A stretch of DNA of 64,000 bases from Mesostigma viride (lineage: Eukaryota; Streptophyta; Mesostigmatophyceae; Mesostigmatales; Mesostigmataceae): contig RPFO01000084.1 in NCBI GenBank assembly GCA_009746045.1, positions 1,101,176 to 1,165,175 of the forward strand, in the 5' to 3' direction. Within the stretch, counting starts at the first letter, position 1, and every line of letters begins with the position of its first letter. A model generated the notes under the pieces. The model was not told the DNA's origin. It searched no databases and was given only the letters and a program-made list of their open reading frames with translations. The translations under genes and the position numbers were made by a program. Positions 1 through 10,536 of this stretch are shown one piece after another.

Positions 1-94
1 GAGGCAGCAAGGAAAGGGCAGGAAGCTATAGCTTTGCGACCATTTCGGATAGTGGCTGGACCCCGGTTGGTTTCAAGGATGACTGTTCACCAAG

Positions 95-180
95 GCAGGG
101 TAGGGCTCGAGGGTAGGGCTCGACGGTAGGGCTCGAGGGTAGCTGGGTAGGGTTCGAGGGTAGGGCTCGAGGTTAGGGCT
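95..180. repeat. GGGTAGGGCTCGA-type minisatellite
   Basis: Five to six imperfect tandem copies of a 13-14 bp unit GGGTAGGGCTCGA. Open frames running through this stretch on the minus strand only reflect the repeat and show no recognisable domain. Confidence 0.75.
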
Positions 181-3003
181 CCTGCGGGATCCAGGGGAAG
201 GAGGCGGCGCTGCGAACCAGCAGGCAAAGGAACGAGCCGGGGAGGGGCGACAGGAAGCAACAAGTCGATGATAATCACGTAGACGGCGTCGCGCGGGAGC
301 CCCACGATGATGAGTAGGAGAATAGATCGAGTGGCAGAATATTGAGGAGGATAGAGGAGCAATATCAAGCGGCAGGGAGCCAACAGGGATGAACCAGTCA
401 CCCCGTCGTTCCGGCATGCAAAGCACCAGCATGGTGCAAGGCACCGGGCACAGAAGAGCCGGGTTGTGCGGCGAAAACTGGCCATGAAGCCACGCACAAT
501 TGTGTGATGCCACGTGACGCAGTAGCCCATGGGAGGGCGAGGCACACTTTGGGAACCGGAGACTACGCAGCCCATGTGACACGTGCATCCGAGGACCATA
601 GGTGCCGCCAGTGCATGACACTCACGGCACTGCCACGATAATCAAAGAGACAACCAGATGCCATGATTATGGTGGTCTCGTTGCGTAGGTGGAACGTACG
701 GTATGGTTGCGGATGTCGGCAGGCAGAAGATCCCCATCTGATGCCCCGACAAGGGAAGAGGACGGAGAAAACAAAAAGGCAGCGATGGCACCAAGGAGGC
801 ACACACGCAGACGGGGTAGAGGGAAGAAAATAAAGCATCCCGTCAGCCACAAAGCCAGAAGAATTCAAAAGCGCGTGTCTGCACGTCCCATGCATACCCC
901 GTTGCGTGGAGAACACCAACCATGCAAAGCGAGCGAGCATCCGCAACCTGCCACCCTGCCGCCGCCTGCAACTGACTGCTGATTTGCCATGCTCCAAAGG
1001 CCATAGTAATGTCCAGGCTTCTCACCACCACCTTCACTGCTACACCGCCGTCTTCACGTCTAATGGACTCGCCAATGGCTATACATCAACCTGCGGCAGC
1101 AAAAGTCGCCTTCACCTCCTCCCCCTGTCCCACCCTAGCGCTGCGTCTGCAGTCAGCCCCTACAGCCAGCATCCAAGACAGGAAGGGCACGTCCAGAATT
1201 CAAGACGCAGCATCCCTACGAAAGACCTTTGCGGATATTTTTTCCTAGTGCAGGGTGCAGTGCTTGTGGAACTTCAGCACTGCCATTGATAGGTCCCATA
1301 CACGCCGCGACAAGCTACCGTGCGTGCTGGCACACGCAACGATGAGTACTGCACTACAGCACCCACATAGATGCCATCATGCTACGAGCTCGCCCACGCA
1401 TGACGAGGAATCGAGCTACCGCACGCAGGCAAGCGTATCATCATCTTAAACGCTTGTGCACGCAACGACCAAAAAAAGAAACGATTGCGTGCGCGCACCG
1501 AAAAGTCAGGGCACTCGTGGATGTGCAGGTACGTGATGGGTGGGGCGCGACCCCGACGGGGGGGGGTCCACGAAGGGGGGCCGCGCGGGCCAGCCCCACC
1601 TGCGCCCGCGCGCCCTGCCATGGTATTGATATCTGCTGGCACCCCTCCTTGGCCCAGGGGGTCTACCAGGCAAACGTCACTACTCGACACGTTCTCTGCC
1701 GTGGGTGTTAAGGCGACAAAAAAGACACCGACGGGCACAGACACAGTTACCGGAGGCACGCCGCCCACAGCACAGCATGCGACAGCCAAGCGTCACTTAA
1801 GGGACAGGAAGAGCAGGCACTGGGAACAGACCTTGGGGAGCGAATTCAGCGAGTAGGCCGTTTGGAAACAGGCGCCAGGACACAACTGATACTACAATGA
1901 TTGTTAACGTCCTGAACCAAGCATGGTAGAATTTTCAACATTGTGTCCGTTTACAATATCCTTTCCCAAATGCTTCGATGAAACAAATAGAGAGCCACGT
2001 GCAGGATGCCTGGCGCACCTACTCTTAACACAGAATGGGAGAATCTTACAGCCACAGCTGCATGCAGCTTCTAGGGGGCGCGTTGTCGAGAATTGAAGGG
2101 CGCATGCGTCATGCCAAAGCCTCTGTGCTACATACTCGAGGGCAGACATTCTGGACCGGGGTACACATACTCAATGACTATGCTATTGCAGCACCGCTCA
2201 ATCGCCTCTATAAGAAGCTGAAAACAGCCACGACGAAAAGTCTACGGAGCAAAACCGACGACAGGCCACGAAAGTGCGGCGGGTACAGCGAATTTGTTCT
2301 CTAGAAACAAACAGTATTTGTCCGCTGCTCATTTGATCGAGAGCACATGGAACGAATCGCTAAATGCACGTACTCATCGTCAATGCCACGGCCTTCAGCG
2401 ACTCCATGGAAGTCAATCTTCCGTTTTTCCACGCAATTTTGCAGGCGTCATACACTTTCTGAATCGCGGCAACCCTCGCGTCCTGCGGTCCAGGCATCTC
2501 TGCCCGCGCCCCCGAGAGCTGCGAGTTGCGGAAACTGTTTATGATTCCCGCTACACCGCAGCAAAGGTTCCCGACGGCAGGCATCGGATGGATGCTGTCA
2601 CAGCAGATCAATTGGTTGTGATGCTTTTAGTAACGGCAATGGCTAATTATTGGTCCGCTGCAGCTAATAACGCATTGAAAGTGAGGCATGGCCACTAGCA
2701 GTCTACTTTACAAAACGCTTATTTACTGCCGTCTTGAAAATCGACTGACCGCTCGACGTAGAGGGGACGAGGCAGTTAGTTATGGTGACGAAGAGAGGTG
2801 CATATGGTGCAGAGGCGCTGACGACGCAGAAATGAGAAATCAGATGGATATTCGTCAAGGATATCATCAAGTAACGTGCCTTGTAAGTTGTAATAATAAC
2901 TATCACGTTTTAAAAGACTTTCGTCGGCGGAGCCCATCTTCGGAAGAACATTCGCCACCCCTCACCCCACCCGGCCACCCCACCCACCAGTGCTCATTTT
3001 ATT
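181..3003. other. No recognised gene; partly GC-rich low-complexity DNA
   Basis: No conserved domain or RNA gene was recognised. A 17-bp sequence at 639-656 (ATCAAAGAGACAACCAG) matches the extreme end of the Penelope-like elements found elsewhere in the window. A minus-strand frame at 2360-2611 (83 residues, containing AAIQKVYDACKIAW) has a protein-like composition and might be an exon or element fragment, but nothing assigns it. The stretch around 1555-1620 is a G-rich run that opens long spurious frames. Confidence 0.5.
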
Positions 3004-3025
3004 GCCGCCGGGGATCCCCGGCGGC
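3004..3025. repeat. 22-bp perfect GC palindrome
   Basis: A perfect inverted repeat (GCCGCC...GGCGGC centred on GGGGATCCCC), followed shortly by an A-rich stretch (3070-3100). The hairpin is strong, but a terminator or other role cannot be assigned in a eukaryotic nuclear context. Confidence 0.7.
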
Positions 3026-3365
3026 GAGGTTGCCGGAGCGGGGCCGGCGAGCCGGCACCCGGCAGGCCCTAATAAAAAAATTAAAATTAAATTATAACAT
3101 GACTCCGTTGGGAGATCATTTAGCATGCGGCAGGCCCTATACATCAGTGATAATGAGATCGACGCCTAAAATTCGGCGTCACAACTTACCGCGATACTGT
3201 AACGCAACTTGACGGTAGACGGAATCATTAGGATAGCATCCCACCGGGCAGGACTGCCCTAACGGACTTTTGTCGGTACGGCATTCGACTGCTCTCGTCC
3301 AGCCCGATCCATCTGCATCATCATCAAAGCCGCCCAAACAAACTTTTCGCGACAGTCCCGAAGAT

Positions 3366-3512
3366 ATCGCCCAAGGGGGGCGGGGGGGTGGGGTGGGGGG
3401 GGTGGGGCAAGCACCGGCCCCCCCAGCCACGGGATCCGGCCCCGGGGTTAGGGGGTCCCCCCCCCCCCTCATTCGTTGCCACCCCCGGGGGGTCCAGGGG
3501 AGGGGGGGGAGG
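3366..3512. repeat. G-run / C-run low-complexity block
   Basis: Alternating runs of 5-10 G and 5-12 C (for example CGGGGGGGTGGGGTG and a long C run near 3460). The G-rich half meets the simple G-quadruplex pattern, and the two halves can also pair as hairpins. It directly precedes the 5' end of a truncated LINE copy. Confidence 0.7.
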
Positions 3513-3558
3513 GTAAACAAGGCTCGCACAGGACGTCGACCAAGGTTCGCACATGGTA

Positions 3559-4331
3559 ATGACCTTCGGGCTTGAGGTCAGCAAGAAGACAGAGGCCCTG
3601 GCGGTTGGGCTCACCCACTCACCGCCACCCCTCTATCTCCTATAGACTGCTCTCGAGTCCTGTATCGGGACCGCGTCAAGCTGCTGGGCAGCCTGCTTCC
3701 CAGCTGCGAGGCCGATGTGGACCATCGCATCTCCCTCGCCTGGCACGCTTTACGCCAGTACCGGGCCCTGTGGCGCAAGCCCCTGGGCAGGATCGAGAAA
3801 CATGACCTGTTTAAGGTCCTATTCCTTCCTGTTCTCACGTATGGGGCCCAGACGTGGACCCTCACCGCCGACCTGGCCCGCAAGCTGGACGGCGCGGTCA
3901 CCAACATGCTGCGATCCATTTTCAGAGTAGGATATGCTGCTCATGTCCGCAATGAGGACCTGTACCAGGGCATGCCATATATATCACCAGCACCATTAAG
4001 CAGCGGCGCTTGCAGCTCGTATAGGGCACCTAGCTCGCACCAACCATGGGTAGACACTCTCACGTGGCCCTCCCGCGGGACTGCGACCAGCTCAGCCTGG
4101 CCGGCACCTCCTGACGTGGGCCGGGCCCCGTGATGCTAGACGCCGCAAGGCCCGCACCTTCAAAGAACAACTAGTAGAGGACATGGGGGGCCTAGGCCTC
4201 TCCGTGATTTGGAAGAAGATGATGGACAACAAGGCCAAGTGGGCCCAGGTCGTAGAGGACAACGAGCCCCCCCCCGTGGGGAAGCGCCCGCGTGTGCAAA
4301 CCCGCGGGAGACACGCCAGACAGCTCCCCTA
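3559..4331 (+). pseudogene. LINE reverse transcriptase C-terminal fragment (copy 1)
   Basis: This is a 5'-truncated non-LTR retrotransposon. The recognisable part begins after the RT catalytic YADD box and covers the thumb and C-terminal region: RVKLLGSLLPSC, then LTYGAQTWTLTADLARKLDG, then VTNMLRSIFRV and NEDLYQGMPYI. These match, residue for residue apart from a few changes, the better preserved minus-strand copy near 59 kb. The frame breaks several times after about 3985. The C-terminal pattern (YGaETWTLT...LR.I.RV...RRLQLvGHLAR in the complete copy) is typical of LINE ORF2 proteins; I cannot fix the clade. It forms one arm of an inverted pair with the copy at 5181-6143. Confidence 0.85.
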
Positions 4332-4563
4332 GGGTAGCGAGATGTTGTTTCTAATAAAGATAGCTGTTGATGTAGTTAGTGATGTAGTTAGTGATGATTA
4401 ATTAATTAATTAGTTAGTTAGTGATGATGTTTGATGTTAATTGTAGGTAGATGATGTAGATAGATTAGACCGGTAGGACTGTTTGCACCCATCCATCCAT
4501 CCATCCATTGGACCGTGACTCCCCAACGGGAGCACGAGTCTAATTAATTCATTAATTAATGAC
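4332..4563 (+). repeat. LINE 3' tail with hairpin and AATT/ATCC simple repeats
   Basis: The 3' untranslated tail of the LINE copy: TAGT/GATG-rich repeats, a (CATC)n run at about 4490-4508, the conserved hairpin sequence GACTCCCCAACGGGAGCAC, then AATTAATT repeats. The same order is seen at 5190-5300, 58650-58760 and 60170-60345. Confidence 0.8.
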
Positions 4564-4779
4564 CTTCGGACGACAATGGTAATGACCTTCGGCCAATTAT
4601 TACGAGCCACGAGGTAGCCATGGCTGACGGCGGAGCTCATAACTTTCACGTTTGGGCACCGAATTCGGCCGTGAATAGATCACAATCGCAATTCTTCTTT
4701 CGAAGACGCACACGCTGATCTATTTTCCCGAAGCTATTACGCAATATGAAGATGAGCAAACGCACCTCGACGCAGCTTA

Positions 4780-5180
4780 GCGGCAGCGCTTAACACTGCA
4801 GCTACTACGCAAGAAGCTACGCCTATCTAGAGTTCCGACGCCCGGCCTGGAGGGCAGCAGCACCACTTCCCAAGCTTTAGTGGTATATTCTCCCCCTTCT
4901 TCGGCCTCGCCGTCGGCCTCTCCTGAGCCCAAGGCCGCAGTCGTCCCGTCGGCAAGGGTGGTTGCCGTCTCTGACACCTGGCTTCTGGGGGAAGCGACAC
5001 AGCGCCACTCGGGGCTTCTTCGCTGCGAGCGCGGTCGGTGGCCTCCCGTGGTTTTGCCTGCATGGCAAAGGTCCTCAAGCTCATGGAGTTTCATGGCGAT
5101 GGCGTCTGCGGTCGAGGCGGTCGCTGACCGCCATGAAATATACACAGCAGTTGCTGGCCGACCTAGTGGTCCCATGCAGC
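4780..5180 (-). pseudogene. LINE ORF1-like N-terminal (coiled-coil) fragment
   Basis: A minus-strand stretch encodes AIAMKLHELED and then a PRSQ/FPQKPGVRD-like segment. It is clearly homologous to the fragment at 24723-24908 (TIAMKLQELGD...FPQKPGVR). Heptad-like spacing of hydrophobic residues suggests the coiled-coil part of a LINE ORF1 or Gag-like RNA-binding protein. Frames are shifted between the two copies. It sits between two inverted LINE 3' ends, so the three pieces may derive from one rearranged element. Confidence 0.5.
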
Positions 5181-6143
5181 CCCATTTAATTAATTAATTA
5201 ATTAATTAGACTCGTGCTCCCGTTGGGGAGTCACGGAGCATTAACCCCGATGGATGGATGGATGGGTGCAAACAGTCCTACCGGTCTAATCTATCTACAT
5301 CAGCTACCTACAACATCTATATCTAACAACATCACTAACTACAACATCTATCTAAACAACATCCCGCTACCCTAGTAGGGGAGCTGTCTGGCGTGTCTCC
5401 CGCGGGTTTGCACACGCGGGCACTTCCCCACGGGGGGGGGCTCGTTGTCCTCTACGACCTGGGCCCACTTGGCCTTGTTGTCCATCATCTTCTTCCAAAT
5501 CACGGAGAGGCCTAGGCCCCCCATGTCCTCTACTAGCTCGATCTTTGAAGGTGCGGGCCTTGCGGCGTCTAGCGTCACGGGGCCCGGCCCACGTCAGGAG
5601 GTGCCGGCCAGGCTGAGCTGGTCGCAGTCCCCGGCGGCGGGAGGGCCACGTGAGAGTGTCTACCCATGGTTGGTGCGAGCTAGGTGCCCTATTATACGAG
5701 CTGCAGGCGCCGCTGCTTAATGGTGCTGGTGATATATGGCATGCCCTGGTACAGGTCCTCGTTGCGGACGTGAGCATGCAGCATATCCTACTCTGAAAAT
5801 GGATCGCAGCATGTTGGTGACCGCGCCGTCCAGCTTGCGGGCCAGGTCGGCGGTGAGGGTCCACGTCTCGGCCCCATAGTAACGTGAGAACAGGAAGGAC
5901 GAGGACCTTAAACAGGTCCTGTTTCTCGCCCTGGGCAGGATGATCCTGCCCAGGGGCTTGCGCCACAGGGCCTGGTACTGGCGTAAAGCGTGCCAGGCGA
6001 GGGAGATGCGATGGTCCACACCAGCCTCGCAGCTGGGAAGCAGGCTGCCCAGCAGCTTGACGCGGTCCCGAAACAGGACTCGAGAGCCGTCTATAGGAGA
6101 TAGAGGGGTGGCGGTGAGTGGGTGAGCCCAACCCCGTTTGAAC
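5181..6143 (-). pseudogene. LINE reverse transcriptase C-terminal fragment (copy 2, inverted)
   Basis: This is the minus-strand counterpart of copy 1. It includes the 3' tail (AATT repeats, hairpin, GGAT repeats at 5181-5300) and the RT C-terminal region with RVKLLGSLLPSCEAG, DHRISLAWHALRQY, AETWTLTADLARKLDG and RSIFRVGYAA. The DNA matches copy 1 nearly base for base and both copies begin at about the same point of the element (about 3600 and 6135). Small insertions break the frame, for example near 5880 and 5935. The right edge adjoins the copia-type element's target site. Confidence 0.85.
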
Positions 6144-6238
6144 ACCGCATTTCCTTAATCCCGGCTCTCTCTTGCTTGCCGGACTGCTATATGCAGAACA
6201 AGAAGAGGTGCCATCTGGACCATTGTCCAGGCCCACAC

Positions 6239-6927
6239 AGTTAACGTTTTTAAACGCAATGTATAGGATATGGTTGCAATGCAGCAATGTGTGAATATGG
6301 TTGGAACGGAGCTTTGTTAAAATTGGATAATGTTACAGCGCTCACACGCTTGAGCCTTGTGCACGAGTTTGCCAAGTCAAGGCAACACACGTGAGGCGGG
6401 CTCGCAAGAGATGCCCAATTGGCACTGGCGTATTCTTTATATACTTGTGCACTGTGCTTTGCTAGTCCTGAGCAGCCTAGGAGGCCTGCTCAGTAATAAC
6501 ACCCCCGGTACAGTATTCACTACCTGTACAGCGCCCAGTTCCTATACAGTAGGTCTGCCATACAGGTACAGTGACCACAGAGCACAGTCCACAGTGACTA
6601 TGGCATCTGCACCTAGAAGTCCAGGACTAAACCTGCGGTACCAACAGACCACAGGTTAAGGTTCCTATTTCCTGCGTACGACGTATTAATCCAATACCGT
6701 CGTAGGTTCAGCACCTAATTCCTGTCAGCCCAGGAATTACTGTCGACCCCATATGTCGTCGGCAAATATTCACGTCCGACTTAGAAGAACAGCCGGCTCG
6801 CGCTCGCGCGCGACCGGGAAGTCGGAACGCCATAACTTTCTGGATACTTGTCGGAATGAACTCGTTCCGGTGCCGCTGGAATCGCAGAGATATGCCGAAT
6901 CAGGTACACGCCAATGTGCTTGGCGTT
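6239..6927 (-). repeat. 3' LTR of the copia-type element
   Basis: It is nearly identical to 22047-22736. In element orientation it starts AACGCCAAGC and ends CGTTAACT. Differences from the partner include single substitutions near 6355, 6420, 6438, 6513 and 6880 and a one-base indel near 6832. A purine-rich tract abuts it at 6928-6953 on the internal side. Confidence 0.9.
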
Positions 6928-7831
6928 AACTCCAATCCTTTCTTTTCTTGAGCTGTAGCAGCTCACACAAGTCTACATACAAACACACACAATGGGTACT
7001 GGACATCCTCCCCGACTACAAGTCACAACCCACTGGGCATGACAGTCAGCTTGGATTCATTATATGTACATAGCACCCATACTGGTTCAGGAGCACAAAC
7101 AAATTACAATGAGTCCCTATCCCTTCCCGGGAGGCTCGTTGTGTTACCCATGTACAAGAGGTTGGCCAACTGTGGCAGCCCATAGGTGTTCAGTGAAGAA
7201 CTTGAGAAGTATGTACAACCTTCAGGACCTTAGGCGAAACCCCACAGATCACCCACAACAGCTCATCAGAAAACATTGCTGACCCCCAGACGGGAGTCGG
7301 CGCCGGTCTGCTGCCCCTTATCGAACCAGACACAACATCTACGCGAAGCACATGCAAAACACAAGCTCCTATACTCATTCCAACCGTGGAAAATCAGGGG
7401 ACCTGTCGCCACCTCACCAGCGTGGTGGATGGGTCAGCCAGTCCGTGAAACTCCGCCTTAAGACGGCACCAGGGAATCGAACCCCGCCCACAAACCACAG
7501 ATCTGGGGAAACCTCAGACTGAGATGAAAACCCCAGATAGACATCTCTCCATCAGAGACAATGTCAGACATTCCCACACCAGAGACATGTCTCACCCCTC
7601 AAGGTGTGCTCAGGATTATGTACAATCATGAAGCTCCCAAGCCTGATATCCAGAGACTTAAGCACCCAGCTCTCAGCTTTTAGACAGATAGACCGACTTG
7701 ACAGTCAGCATTCATGAGCTTCCTCAGTACATTGTACTGGGCTGGGGCCTTGTGTGGCAGCTTGGTCAATGCATCAGCAGGGTTCTCCTCGCCAGGGATA
7801 TGCTTCAAGTCAACCAAACTGGCCAACTCCT
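6928..7831 (-). other. 3' non-coding internal region and polypurine tract of the copia-type element
   Basis: On the minus strand, AAGAAAAGAAAGGA (about 6938-6951) immediately precedes the 3' LTR and fits a polypurine tract for plus-strand priming. The remaining 850 bp has no long frame. A T-arm-like sequence near 7470 was considered and rejected as a tRNA. Confidence 0.65.
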
Positions 7832-9250
7832 TCAGCAACAATCATCCAGGTCCCGGCTTCTGGCCAGCTGCTTGTGAACAAACTGGACCATACCCATGCT
7901 GTCTGTTAGCAACAACGTCTCCATCTGCAAGGTCCAAGGGGTAACTGAAGCCAGCTCCAGCATTAACTCCTTTATGTACAAGCTGGACTGGATCCCCTCG
8001 CATATGGCCCTGCATTCTGCCACATCTGAACTGATACAGACCCTCTTCTGCAGTCTGCTGTACCAGCTGAACAAACTTGCCCTGCTCTGATAAAAAGCAA
8101 ACAGAGCAGCAGATCTCCCCCTGACCTTGGTAACCTGGTGAGCATCCATGGAACTGTCAACAAAGATCTCCAAGGTGATAGGCTGGGCAAAGTCAATCCC
8201 AGACAAAATCAGATCAGGGGTACTCTCCACCAATCGGGCTATGACTCGAGGCTTCTCATGATCCTCAAGCACCTCATCAGGCATTCTGCTATGGACCATC
8301 AAAGACGGACCACAGATGCTGGCAAACCAGGCCCACATGCCTCTCAACTCAGGTCCTGCAGCCTGGGTGATCTTCTCTGGCAAGGCCTTCACAATGGCCT
8401 GTTTATAATCTCCTCCAGCCTGAAGCCTGATACTCCACTCCCCATCCCTCCTGAACAGGGTAGCCTGCATTCCACAGAACACTACAGGCTTGTTGGGCTC
8501 CTGCCACAGCTCCTTGCCCAGTGAAAACTTGCCACTGATGACAGGAATAAACTTCTTCAGCCAGGTCGTGGGGGCTAGCAAATGCAGATCATCTCCATGC
8601 AAACTAGCATACACTGGCAGACCCTCCCATTGGGCCAGCAACAAACAGGGATCAACTGAAGACACTCTCAAGCCACACTCACTGATCAGAGCTTCCTGCA
8701 GCGTGAGTCTCCAGATGATTGGGCTCGACCTGAGTCCTTCCAGGCCCTTCAGAATAACCAGGAAATGTTGATGCAGCTCCAGCTTCCAGATAGCAGGCCC
8801 CTCAACACAGTAAGGCTCATCCTGCTTCCATACCCTCCTGGCCACTTCTGGATCAGATTTTAAAAATGCCCTCTTGAAGTCCAGCAGCACTGATGACATA
8901 GCTGCTCCCCTGTTCAGCAACCCCACGTATAGACACAGCAAAATATTCCACGTGTCATGCAGCATCCCTGGCGTGTACAGCTCCTCTCCCAGCAGACTCC
9001 CCGTGCCGTGATACTCATTCAGGACAGGTCTGACATGGGGCACTGATACCTCATCCACAACCTTCCTCTTCAGCACAAATCTCAAAGCAAGCTTCCTTGA
9101 TGCTGGGGGACGCCTGTCAGTTGGTGCAGCACACTCAAACTGCAACCACTCCTCCAATGCCTTATTAAGAGAAGGCGAGCTTCCAAGCCTCGAACAAAGT
9201 AGGCGAGCTCATTTCTTGGACTAGCTGGTCATATGTCAAAGGAGAGTGTG
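7832..9250 (-). CDS. Copia-type reverse transcriptase and RNase H
   Basis: This is the polymerase and RNase H part of pol, which copies element RNA to DNA in virus-like particles. Early motifs include LRFVLKRKVV and LLDFKRAFLKSD, whose D is the first catalytic aspartate. The copia-typical stretch GLRSSPIIWRLTLQEAL...DPCLLL follows, then the catalytic box YASLHGDDLHLL. RNase H has the copia pattern EIFVDSS...SLFSWYSRLQKRVCISSDVAECRAICEG and LLTDSMG. The 441-residue frame starts at 9157. The minus-strand sequence from 9250 to 9190 continues the upstream frame from beyond the nested element (DQLVQEMSSP...EAWKLAF) and needs one frame change near 9180 to join. The N-terminal part of pol lies at 17.7-19.4 kb, beyond the insertion. 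Confidence 0.88.
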
Positions 9251-9983
9251 TTTAACACGTATGGCTATTTAGAATAGCGCCTTAATGATTGAGAATGAAT
9301 GCGAAAGACCTTTGACTTCCTATGCGTCACAGCGCACGATGGTGGCTTAAGAATACTTGTCACACAATACGAATAAGCTCAAACCCGGAAAACCGGTTTC
9401 GTATATTACAATGTTACCACACAGATTAAAACACTCAATGCGGGAAGACTTACACCCAGTAGGCGAGGGATTCACACTCGAGCCCACAGGAGATTTACAC
9501 TCCAGGATTAAGCGATGGTAAATAATCTGTAGAGCAACGTGGTAAATTACGATACAAGGTCCGGATTGCTGGCATAGCTCGTGCCTTCCTATTTTGTCCC
9601 TTCGTCCCCGTTGGTGGCTGCGCCTGGCGCTGCCAACCAGGCATGACGTGAGGTCCGCGGGGACGGGCTTCTCGAACCGTCTAGAACACGTTAAAGACCA
9701 GTACGGCTAGAGGCCTCTCCTGAAAAATATCCAAATGTCCGTAGGTACCATCATAACGCATGTGCAGTGCCACTTGGCTGTCCGTAACTCCCGTTCAGGC
9801 GCTAGGTCTGCCTACGGCGCAAAGGCCAAGTTCGTCAGCAAAACTTCTACACTTACTTCCACACGGATTGCCTCGGCTGCCAACTATACTATGGCCTCGG
9901 CACTGGCGCCGGATTACGGTCGGCGCCGATCGACCGGGACGGATAATTTAATACCACAAATGGCATGTTGCATCCGTGCAACA
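9251..9983 (-). repeat. 3' LTR of the gypsy element
   Basis: 733 bp, matching 16981-17715. Visible differences are G/C near 9463, a one-base indel near 9786, and CTG versus CTCA near 9630. Confidence 0.95.
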
Positions 9984-9996
9984 CTCCTCCCCCCCC
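9984..9996 (-). promoter_or_regulatory. Polypurine tract of the gypsy element
   Basis: On the minus strand GGGGGGGGAGGAG lies directly against the 3' LTR, the position where plus-strand DNA synthesis is primed. The decayed gypsy element at 25494 has the same GGGAGGAG junction. Confidence 0.8.
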
Positions 9997-10536
9997 AACA
10001 AAAGAGGCGGCTACTCCTGTAGCCGGGACTTATAAATGACTGTATACATGGTCACTGTTCCCTTCCAGGGCACGCATCGATCGTGCCAATTGTCACCGTC
10101 CGTTGGCGATGGTTTACGGCGCCGGGCGGTAAGGGCTCGGGCGGTGACCCCCACGAGTGGAGCCCCCACGGCCATGCCCGCGCAGAGGTGCGGCCGGGCG
10201 TTGACGCCGGTGGACACGCTCAGCCGGCGCGGCCTCAGCCGGCTCGGGAAGAGGCAGGCCATTGGCCTGGACTAGGGCGGGCTGGAAGGTGAGTTGCCGC
10301 TCGCCGGCGCGTGCATCATGGCGTTTGGCCAGGTTGACATCCCGCAGCGCCTCCAGTGGGAAAACGCTCAAGAAGGCGGCGAGGAACTTGTGTCGGGTGA
10401 GGGACACCGAACCTCCTGTCCAAACGATACCGCACCGAATAACTCGCCCATGGACCCCTGGGGCGGGGCGGCCTGCATCAAGGCTGCCAATGCACATGCA
10501 AGGAGCATTACGCAAAAGGTAGGAGAAGGGCCGGAA
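9997..10536 (-). other. 3' non-coding region of the gypsy element
   Basis: 540 bp between the pol stop codon and the polypurine tract. A 133-residue minus-strand frame (10114-10515) crosses it, but I see no domain in it. Confidence 0.6.

Noticed and set aside
73-621. 182- and 170-residue overlapping minus-strand frames
   Set aside because: No domain, and the C-terminal parts are translations of the minisatellite at 95-180.
7440-7500. tRNA-like T-arm (GGTTCGATTCCC) on the minus strand in the copia-type 3' region
   Set aside because: No matching acceptor, D or anticodon arm could be paired around it. It is probably a chance match.
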